Shown here: positions 1 to 5,172 of the stretch, one piece after another
How the letters are laid out: each line of letters begins with the position of its first letter
How positions within the stretch are numbered: the stretch's first letter is position 1
Made by a program: the position numbers and the translations under genes
DNA from: Synergistota bacterium
Lineage (GTDB): Bacteria > Synergistota > JAGHAJ01
Direction of reading: 5' to 3'
Length of the DNA: 5,172 nucleotides
NCBI GenBank assembly: GCA_021161545.1
Contig: JAGHAJ010000058.1
Location: 1 to 5,172, forward strand
The notes under the pieces: model-generated
Told to the model about the DNA's origin: nothing
Database searches by the model: none
The model's input: only the letters and a program-made list of their open reading frames with translations

Positions 1-4
1 CATC

Positions 5-29
5 TAATATATAGTATATATGGTATCCT
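5..29 (+). promoter_or_regulatory. AT-rich possible promoter -10 region / operator
   Basis: The left end of the window is an AT-only tract within which bases 7-13 (ATATATA) and 15-21 (TATATAT) form a perfect inverted repeat around G14. It contains -10-like hexamers (TATAGT at 10-15; TATCCT at 24-29 preceded by TG at 21-22, an extended -10 arrangement). Any -35 box for TATAGT would lie outside the window, and bases 1-6 do not resemble one for TATCCT. It is the only promoter-like stretch before the operon's first gene, so initiation in or near it is plausible. AT-only palindromes also arise easily by chance. Confidence 0.3.
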
Positions 30-59
30 GAATGGCATGCAGTTTCCATTTTCTCTACT

Positions 60-94
60 GCTCTTTCACAAATCCCACACAGGGGGGTGAGAGC
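60..94 (+). promoter_or_regulatory. imperfect stem-loop in the operon leader
   Basis: Bases 60-64 (GCTCT) pair with 90-94 (AGAGC). After a TT bulge at 65-66, 67-69 (CAC) pair with 87-89 (GTG). After an internal loop, 73-76 (TCCC) pair with 82-85 (GGGG, one T-G wobble), closing a five-base ACACA loop. That gives twelve pairs in all. The sequence after it is purine-rich with no T run, so it is not a normal intrinsic terminator. It lies about 65 nt ahead of the first start codon and could be a 5' UTR structure affecting mRNA stability or translation. Pairing was done by eye; no folding energy was computed. Confidence 0.35.
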
Positions 95-146
95 CAGAGG
101 AGACACTTAAAGCTACACACCGACAAAAAGGAGAAAAATCTGAAAC

Positions 147-153
147 AGGAGGT
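147..153 (+). promoter_or_regulatory. strong ribosome-binding site of the solute-binding protein
   Basis: AGGAGGT is a near-perfect Shine-Dalgarno match. It stands six bases before ATG at 160 but only three before the in-frame TTG at 157, so it fixes the start at 160. It is much stronger than the sites of the downstream genes, which fits the usual need for binding protein in excess over the membrane components. Confidence 0.85.
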
Positions 154-159
154 GGTTTG

Positions 160-1521
160 ATGAAAAAGAAATACCTTGCTGTAGCGATTCTCGGCATCTT
201 TATCGTCGGAATAATGGGGTTAACGGCATTCGCAGAGGTAAAGAAGATAACGATTACTGCCTGGACCATAGGTCCTGACAATCCATCTTACAACAGAAAA
301 GAAAACCTCATCAAGGCAGGCAAGAGGTTGAACGAAATCCTCAAGGCTGCAGGCTGCAACATCAGGGTTGAGGTGAAGGCCACATTCGACACAACGAACT
401 GGGAGTCATACAAAAAGAGAGCTCTGATGGCATTTAAGACTGGAAAGGAGTTAGACATTATTGCATCGGGACACGAAGACTTAGGCACATGGGCAAGTGC
501 GGGCTATGTAGTACCCATAGGTAATCATGTAAAGGAATTCTGGAATATAGGACTCTACGACATATACAAGCCGCTCTGGAACGCATGCAAGTACAGGGAC
601 AAGATATACGCCATCCCTCAGGACACAGAGGCAAGACCTCTTTACGTCAGAAAAGACAAACTGAAGGAGATGGGATGGACTGACGAACAGATAAGAGACC
701 TCGTAAAGAAGTTCAACAAAGGGGAGTACACAGTCTATGACATGGTGAAGATAGCACAGAAGGCACAGAAGGCAGGAGTTGTGAAATACGGGCTCATTCA
801 CAGACCAAAGATAGGCGTGGACTACTTCCAGATATGGAACGCATTCAACGACCCAATATACGACCCGAAGACAGGCAAACTCGTATTCAACAAAGAAAAG
901 ACGCTAAAGGTATTCAAATTCATATACGACCTGACCAATACATACAAGGTAACACCAAAGTCCATGATAGGAACACCATGGAACTCAGTCCACAAGATAG
1001 TGGCAAAGGACGGAGAGGCACTCTTCTACATGGGTGGAACATGGAATGCGGCAGAATGGGAAAATAAGTTCCACTACAAGTACAAAGATATAAAGAAGAT
1101 GTTTGCAGAGAGCCTATTCCCGCCAGCAGAGAAAGGCGGAAAGCCGAACACAATATCCCATCCAATAGTTTACATGGTGCCAAAGCAGTCCAAGCACCCA
1201 CGTCTGGCAGTCCTTCTCATCACGCTTGCCTCTGCAGCGGACCTGAACGCCATACATGCTGTAACCAGTGGACACCTCGCTATAAGGCATGAGGAAACTG
1301 CCGTTCCTATGTATAAGAAGAATAAGTTCCTCGCATCCGTCACATACATGCTGAACCACACAAGATTTATACCAAACAACCCAAGGTTCAACGAATACAA
1401 CAGAGTGATATTCCAGGCGATGACCGGCCTCGAAGCTGGAAAGTTCAAACCAGAATTCGCAGTAAACTATGTGGCAAAGAGGTTGAAAACGCTACTTAAA
1501 AACGATGTTGAGATAAGGTAG
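160..1521 (+). CDS. ABC transporter extracellular solute-binding protein, carbohydrate type (SBP family 1)
   Basis: Binds a sugar or polyol outside the inner membrane and delivers it to the permeases encoded next. The product is 453 residues, normal for family 1 binding proteins. Residues 1-25 are a classical signal peptide: KKK, a hydrophobic core, then AFA before Glu26. There is no lipobox cysteine, so the mature protein should be soluble and periplasmic. Family-like segments are the first strand and turn AWTIGPD (34-40), IIASGHEDLGTWASAGYVVP (100-119), YAIPQDTEARPLYVRKD (150-166) and the FYMGGTWN loop (289-296). The mature part has only two cysteines (C66, C143), which could form a disulfide. 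ATG 160 is chosen over TTG 157 because of the Shine-Dalgarno spacing. It is first in the operon and two bases from the next gene. Family and role are secure from sequence and context; the substrate is unknown, with inositol, uronides or oligosaccharides possible by analogy with CUT1 systems. Confidence 0.93.
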   Translation: MKKKYLAVAILGIFIVGIMGLTAFAEVKKITITAWTIGPDNPSYNRKENLIKAGKRLNEILKAAGCNIRVEVKATFDTTNWESYKKRALMAFKTGKELDIIASGHEDLGTWASAGYVVPIGNHVKEFWNIGLYDIYKPLWNACKYRDKIYAIPQDTEARPLYVRKDKLKEMGWTDEQIRDLVKKFNKGEYTVYDMVKIAQKAQKAGVVKYGLIHRPKIGVDYFQIWNAFNDPIYDPKTGKLVFNKEKTLKVFKFIYDLTNTYKVTPKSMIGTPWNSVHKIVAKDGEALFYMGGTWNAAEWENKFHYKYKDIKKMFAESLFPPAEKGGKPNTISHPIVYMVPKQSKHPRLAVLLITLASAADLNAIHAVTSGHLAIRHEETAVPMYKKNKFLASVTYMLNHTRFIPNNPRFNEYNRVIFQAMTGLEAGKFKPEFAVNYVAKRLKTLLKNDVEIR

Positions 1522-1523
1522 GC

Positions 1524-2417
1524 ATGAAGAAGAGGAGCCCTTTGTTCTTCTTTCTGCTGCCGAGCGTCGTGTCTGTAAGCATATTTTTTGCACTCCCTGT
1601 CATCCTGACAGGGGTGCTTTCTTTTACAGGCATGGACTACAGTTTCAAGTGGAACTTTGTGGGAATACAAAACTACATAGACATGATAGGAGACTTCATG
1701 ATATCAACAGTCGTAAAGAATACCTTTGTCTATGTATTCTTCACACTGCTACTGTTTAACCTCGGAACGGCTTTACTGCTTGCGCTATTCACAACCACCG
1801 TATCGGACAGAGCTGGCGGTTTTTTCAGGACAATATGGATGCTACCAAGATTGACACCGTCTGTCGTCTATGGTCTGATGTGGATATGGGCATTTGACCC
1901 AACCGATTACGGACTCGTAAACATCGCAAGGAAGCTATTATTTGGACTTCCTCCTCAGAACTGGCTGCAGTCCGACCCTATGCTGATAATAGTGGTAGCA
2001 AACGGGTTTGTCGGTGCATCGTTCGGTATGATACTCTTTACATCAGCGATAAAATCCATACCAAGAGATTACCTGTATGCTGCAAGGGTGGATGGCGGTA
2101 GCTGGTTTTTCACCGTGAGAAAGGTAATTCTGCCAATGATAAAGTGGCAGATTCTCTTTGTAACTGCATATCAGACGCTTTCACTCCTCACATCGTTCGA
2201 ATACATATACATCATAACAGATGGTGGACCGGCATTTGCAACCGAGGTGTGGGCACTCTACACATATCACTCCGCATTCCAGGACTTCAGATTCGGATAT
2301 GGAGCGGCACTATCAATGGTACTGGTAGGCATAGGGATTGTATCCGCCCTATTCTACCTGAAGTTTTTCAGGTTCAAAGAGATGATAAAAGAGCCAAGAA
2401 TCGAGGTAGATTCGTGA
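1524..2417 (+). CDS. ABC transporter permease, MalF/UgpA-like (CUT1 permease 1)
   Basis: Inner-membrane permease expected to pair with the next gene product to form the translocation channel. The product is 297 residues, typical of UgpA/MsmF-type permeases that lack MalF's large extra periplasmic domain. Hydrophobic segments, judged by eye, lie near residues 8-33, 62-90, 104-124, 152-176, 206-230 and 258-280. The EAA loop that docks on the ATPase is at 178-204 (AARVDGG, then VILP at 201-204). The family segments ITDGGPAFATEVWALYTYHSAF (231-252) and FGYGAALSMVLVG (257-269) are both present. The start is two bases after the previous stop, with TAAGG at 1514-1518 as a modest ribosome-binding site, so translation is probably coupled. 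The stop overlaps the next start by one base. Class is secure; substrate unknown. Confidence 0.94.
   Translation: MKKRSPLFFFLLPSVVSVSIFFALPVILTGVLSFTGMDYSFKWNFVGIQNYIDMIGDFMISTVVKNTFVYVFFTLLLFNLGTALLLALFTTTVSDRAGGFFRTIWMLPRLTPSVVYGLMWIWAFDPTDYGLVNIARKLLFGLPPQNWLQSDPMLIIVVANGFVGASFGMILFTSAIKSIPRDYLYAARVDGGSWFFTVRKVILPMIKWQILFVTAYQTLSLLTSFEYIYIITDGGPAFATEVWALYTYHSAFQDFRFGYGAALSMVLVGIGIVSALFYLKFFRFKEMIKEPRIEVDS
2403..2407 (+). promoter_or_regulatory. ribosome-binding site deciding the permease 2 start
   Basis: GAGGT lies nine bases before ATG 2417, inside the end of the permease 1 gene. It supports 2417 as the start, rather than the in-frame upstream ATG at 2144 or the internal ATG at 2447. Start and stop overlap in TGATG, a normal arrangement for translational coupling of two subunits needed in equal amounts. 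Confidence 0.65.
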
Positions 2418-3274
2418 TGAACGAGTATAAGCTCACATTCTGGCAGATGAAAAAGGAAAAGATAACAAAGGCAATTATAATAACCATACTTATTGTAATA
2501 ACACTCCCGATAATACTGACCTATACATGGCTCGTCCTTGCATCATTCTCAACCGACATGAAATACGGAATAATACCTGTGAAGCTTACCTTGCACAACT
2601 GGAGATTCCTCTGGAAGAGCATAGAAGGGTATCCCCCCATCTGGCAGGTCTTCTTCAACACGTTGATACTTGCACTTTCTGTAATGGGTCTTGAAGTGTT
2701 TGCCACCATCCTCGGTGGATATGCACTCTCGAGGTTCAAGTTCAGGATGAGGGAGACTCTGCTAAAGATAGTGCTGGTGATACACGCATTCCCATCGATA
2801 TCACTGCTGGTAGCCATATACTACATACTGAAGATAACAGGTCTGATAGACACCCTCACAGGGGTAATCCTACTGAAGGCATCACTTGAGATACCATGGG
2901 GTATATGGATAATGAAAGGCTTTTACGACCAGATACCGTGGGAGGTAGAGTTCGCAGGATTGGTAGACGGCTACTCACGGGTGCAGGTGTGGCGGAAGGT
3001 TATACTGCCGTTGGTGAAGCCTGGCATAGCCGTTGCTGGCATATTCTCATTTCTGTCTGGATGGTCTGAATTCGTCTTCATAAACACATTCATACTGAGC
3101 CAGAACACATGGACACTCTCCACTTATGTAAAGGCAATTATAGGAGATTTCAGATTCGTGGACTACGGATTGCTGACATCTATATCACTGTTCTACATCA
3201 TACCCACCATTATCTTCTTCATCTTTGCAAACAAGTATCTACTCAGGGTAAACATCACAGGGACAAAGGGGTAA
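2417..3274 (+). CDS. ABC transporter permease, MalG/UgpE-like (CUT1 permease 2)
   Basis: Second inner-membrane permease, the expected heterodimer partner of the preceding gene product. From ATG 2417 the product is 285 residues, the usual MalG/UgpE length. The reading frame stays open upstream to 2144, but that part lies in another frame of permease 1 and encodes no permease-like sequence. Hydrophobic segments by eye are near residues 18-43, 80-102, 115-138, 146-165, 203-226 and 251-274. MalG-type marks include NTLILA (81-86), GYALSRFKF (101-109) and the EAA loop at about 172-203 (EFAGLVDGYS, then VILPLVKPG at 195-203). The usual EAA triplet reads EFA here, a mild variation. The next gene starts six bases after the stop. 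Class is secure; substrate unknown. Confidence 0.94.
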   Translation: MNEYKLTFWQMKKEKITKAIIITILIVITLPIILTYTWLVLASFSTDMKYGIIPVKLTLHNWRFLWKSIEGYPPIWQVFFNTLILALSVMGLEVFATILGGYALSRFKFRMRETLLKIVLVIHAFPSISLLVAIYYILKITGLIDTLTGVILLKASLEIPWGIWIMKGFYDQIPWEVEFAGLVDGYSRVQVWRKVILPLVKPGIAVAGIFSFLSGWSEFVFINTFILSQNTWTLSTYVKAIIGDFRFVDYGLLTSISLFYIIPTIIFFIFANKYLLRVNITGTKG

Positions 3275-3280
3275 GGAAAA

Positions 3281-4378
3281 ATGGTTTCGATAAGGGTAGA
3301 AAACCTGAAAAAGTATTTCAGAAAGGTAAAAGCAGTAGATGACATAAGCTTCGAGGTAAAAAACGGGGAGTTCATGGCACTTCTCGGACCATCAGGGTGT
3401 GGAAAGACGACAACACTCCTGACACTGGCAGGAATATACAAACCCACCTCTGGAAAGATATTCTTTGGCGACTACTTAGTCAACGATGTGCAGCCAAGAG
3501 ATAGAAACATAGGCATGGTGTTTCAGAGCTACGCCCTCTATCCACACATGAGCGTTTACGACAACATATCGTTTCCGTTGAAGGCAAAAGGTTCAAAGAA
3601 AAGGGAATTTCACGACAGGGTAGTGAACATAGTAGAAAAGCTCGGGATAGGACACCTTCTCGATAGAAAACCATCAGAGATTTCCGGAGGACAGCAGCAA
3701 AGAGTAGCACTTGCAAGGGCACTCATAAAAGAGCCTCAGATATTCCTCCTGGATGAACCTCTATCAAACCTCGATGCAAGGCTTAGGGTGATGATGAGAG
3801 CAGAAATAAAAAAGCTCCAAAATGACCTCAGAATAACGACCGTATATGTCACACACGACCAGGTAGAGGCCCTTACCATGGCGGACAGGATAGCAGTCTT
3901 TTCAAACGGCAAGATTATGCAGATAGGAGACCCAGAGGAGATATACAACAGACCACAAAATATCTTTGTAGCCCAGTTCATAGGAAATCCTCCAATGAAT
4001 TTTGTAGAAGCAGAGATTAAGGAGGTTGAAGGTATCACCTTTGCCGTATCCAAAAACTTGAAAATAAGGATTGATGACACCCTCAAACCCTATCTAAAAA
4101 ATCTAAATTCCCCCAATGTAATTGTGGGCATAAGGCCCGAAGACATAAAGATATACAAAAATAAGGAGTTAAACAGAGACTTGACAGAGGGTATATTATA
4201 TGTAATCGAACCTCTTGGGAGGGACGAGATATATAATGTAAAGGTAGGTGAGAGCCTGTTAAAAGTGATAACAGAAGAGAAACTGAAGATAGGCGTGGGG
4301 GAGAGGGTATACTGTGAGTTTGATGCCAAGAAGGTGCACATATTTGATAGGGAAAGCGAAATCTCTATAAGGAGATGA
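3281..4378 (+). CDS. ABC transporter ATP-binding protein, MalK/UgpC/MsmK-like
   Basis: Cytoplasmic ATPase that forms a dimer beneath the two permeases and drives import. The product is 365 residues, the full length of the MalK type with a C-terminal OB/TOBE domain. Visible motifs are A-loop Tyr12, Walker A GPSGCGKTT (36-44), Q-loop Gln82 within FQSYALYPHMSV, signature SGGQQQRVALARAL (135-148), Walker B IFLLDE (154-159) with catalytic Glu159, D-loop SNLDA (162-166) and switch His192. All catalytic residues are intact. The C-terminal domain shows VGIRPED (282-288) and EPLGRDEIYNV (310-320), typical of MalK-like proteins. ATG 3281 has TAAGGA and AAGGGG just upstream, overlapping the permease stop. 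The stretch at about 4001-4210 is clearly more AT-rich than the rest of the gene. A dedicated ATPase in the operon fits a self-sufficient importer, though MalK-type ATPases can also serve several transporters. Confidence 0.96.
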   Translation: MVSIRVENLKKYFRKVKAVDDISFEVKNGEFMALLGPSGCGKTTTLLTLAGIYKPTSGKIFFGDYLVNDVQPRDRNIGMVFQSYALYPHMSVYDNISFPLKAKGSKKREFHDRVVNIVEKLGIGHLLDRKPSEISGGQQQRVALARALIKEPQIFLLDEPLSNLDARLRVMMRAEIKKLQNDLRITTVYVTHDQVEALTMADRIAVFSNGKIMQIGDPEEIYNRPQNIFVAQFIGNPPMNFVEAEIKEVEGITFAVSKNLKIRIDDTLKPYLKNLNSPNVIVGIRPEDIKIYKNKELNRDLTEGILYVIEPLGRDEIYNVKVGESLLKVITEEKLKIGVGERVYCEFDAKKVHIFDRESEISIRR

Positions 4379-4390
4379 GACCAAGGTGTC

Positions 4391-5172
4391 ATGGGTATTG
4401 AGGGGATTGGTATAAATGCGGATTCAAAGAGGATTAACGGCAGTTTAAGGAAGTTCAACGAAGAGCTGAAGGTATTTGAAAGACTGGGCTTTGACTATGT
4501 GGAAATCTCTCCTCACGGTGTAGATGGTATAATACACGGAAAGGTAAACGAAAACAAAATAGACGCAATAGTGGAAATCACCAAAAGGCACAACCTCAAG
4601 TATACGGTCCACGCAGCAGACATAATAAACCTCAAAGACATCTTCAACAAGAGGATACAGTATAGTTCCCTCAAAGCAACCATAAAGTTTGCAAACCTCA
4701 TAGGTGCAAAGATTGTAGTTTACCACTGCGGCATATACCTGAATAGAGGAGAAAACGGCATGGAGTTCACAGAATACGAGCAGAGGGAAAACGAGATAGA
4801 GAGTCTCAAGAAACTGGCAGATTACGCTGAGGAAAAGGGCATAACCATTGCAGTTGAGAATGTATATCAGTCCGTAAGGAGCGTCATAGAGCTAATAGAG
4901 GCCGTGAACAGAGACAATGTCAGAATGACACTCGACACGGGACACCTCTACTTCTGGGGCAAGACCAGAGGGACAAAATATAAGTTTTTAGAAGAGATAG
5001 AAAAGGCAATGCCCTACACGGTGCACATGCACGTACACGACAACTTTGGAGAGCCTGCATTTCTTTACGGTTACAACTTCGAAGACATAGACACATTCAG
5101 ACTCACGCTCGGTCTTGGAGACCTTCATATGCCAATAGGCTGGGGGGAAATCCCATACGAAGAGGTGTTCAA
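4391..5172 (+). CDS. sugar isomerase/epimerase-like TIM-barrel protein (xylose isomerase-like, AP endonuclease family 2 fold), 3'-truncated by window edge
   Basis: The frame is open from ATG 4391 to the window edge, giving 260 residues; relatives are usually about 270-290, so only the C-terminus is missing. Successive barrel strands are recognisable: YVEIS (36-40), YTVHA (71-75), VVYHCG (109-114), IAVENV (153-158), MTLDTGHL (179-186) and HMHVHDN (212-218). Glu156, Asp182 and a histidine of the HMHVHDN strand are candidate ligands for a divalent metal, by analogy with D-tagatose 3-epimerase-type enzymes; the fourth expected ligand, a Glu on the last strand, would lie beyond the edge. A segment of about 25 residues separates HDN from LHMPIGWGEIP (245-255). 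It begins 12 bases after the ATPase stop with a weak AAGGTG site. Likely role: isomerising or epimerising the imported sugar or a derivative. The fold is secure; reaction and substrate are not. A DNA-repair endonuclease IV is less likely given the transporter context. Confidence 0.88.
   Translation, partial: MGIEGIGINADSKRINGSLRKFNEELKVFERLGFDYVEISPHGVDGIIHGKVNENKIDAIVEITKRHNLKYTVHAADIINLKDIFNKRIQYSSLKATIKFANLIGAKIVVYHCGIYLNRGENGMEFTEYEQRENEIESLKKLADYAEEKGITIAVENVYQSVRSVIELIEAVNRDNVRMTLDTGHLYFWGKTRGTKYKFLEEIEKAMPYTVHMHVHDNFGEPAFLYGYNFEDIDTFRLTLGLGDLHMPIGWGEIPYEEVF

Noticed and set aside
31-50. AATGG/CCATT inverted repeat in the leader
   Set aside because: Only five pairs around a ten-base loop, expected often by chance; it would also compete with the longer possible pairing of 42-55.
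60-107. Leader hairpin as an intrinsic terminator of an upstream gene
   Set aside because: The stem is interrupted and no T-run follows; the next bases are purine-rich.
157-159. TTG as the start of the binding protein
   Set aside because: It is only three bases from AGGAGGT, too close; the adjacent ATG at 160 has ideal spacing and adds the expected Met-Lys-Lys-Lys signal-peptide start.
754-771. Tandem 9-bp repeat (GCACAGAAG twice) in the binding-protein gene
   Set aside because: It keeps frame and encodes AQKAQK in a probable surface helix; a minor slippage-type duplication or chance codon similarity with no sign of function.
2144-2416. In-frame upstream extension of permease 2 to an ATG at 2144
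   Set aside because: It lies entirely in another frame of the permease 1 coding region, encodes nothing permease-like, and a good ribosome-binding site supports ATG 2417.
4376-4393. ATPase stop codon TGA in the same frame as the downstream isomerase ATG, suggesting a readthrough fusion
   Set aside because: In-frame adjacency happens one time in three, the ATPase already has its normal full length, and no readthrough or selenocysteine signal is evident.
66-4726. Many open frames of about 60-120 codons on the minus strand, and two short alternative plus-strand frames (834-1067, 3109-3342)
   Set aside because: Each sits over a well-supported gene in another frame and has low-complexity or Cys/Ser-rich translations typical of shadow frames; none shows a recognisable motif.

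Overview
This window holds the start and most of a single plus-strand operon. It encodes a carbohydrate-type ABC importer of the CUT1 class: an exported solute-binding protein, two inner-membrane permeases and a MalK/UgpC-type ATPase. A sugar isomerase/epimerase of the xylose-isomerase-like TIM-barrel superfamily follows and runs off the right edge. I see no mobile element, CRISPR array, RNA gene or defence-type system.

Organism: the genes are bacterial in style, with Shine-Dalgarno sites and tightly packed reading frames. Arginine is almost always AGA/AGG, isoleucine is often ATA, and the proteins are rich in Lys, Glu, Ile and Tyr. GC looks to be in the mid-40s per cent by eye. The binding protein has a plain signal peptide and no lipobox cysteine, so it is probably free in a periplasm. 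Together this suggests a diderm, probably thermophilic, bacterium, for example a Thermotogae-like or similar deep-branching lineage. That is inference; no marker gene is present.

Layout: 1-159 is a non-coding leader. It has an AT-only palindrome at its left end, an imperfect hairpin at 60-94, a possible long-range helix (42-55 with 131-146) and a strong ribosome-binding site at 147-153. Then come the solute-binding protein (160-1521), permease 1 (1524-2417), permease 2 (2417-3274), the ATPase (3281-4378) and the partial TIM-barrel enzyme (4391 to the edge). Gene junctions are 2 nt, a 1-nt overlap, 6 nt and 12 nt, and no terminator is visible between them, so one transcript is very likely.

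How the genes work together: the binding protein would capture a sugar or polyol outside the inner membrane and pass it to the permease heterodimer. The ATPase dimer would power import, and the TIM-barrel enzyme would act on the imported compound or a derivative of it. The substrate cannot be read from the sequence. Inositol, uronate or ketose pathways are plausible because TIM-barrel epimerases accompany such transporters. The content is mostly ordinary; the points most worth checking are the possibly structured leader and the substrate of the transporter-isomerase pair.
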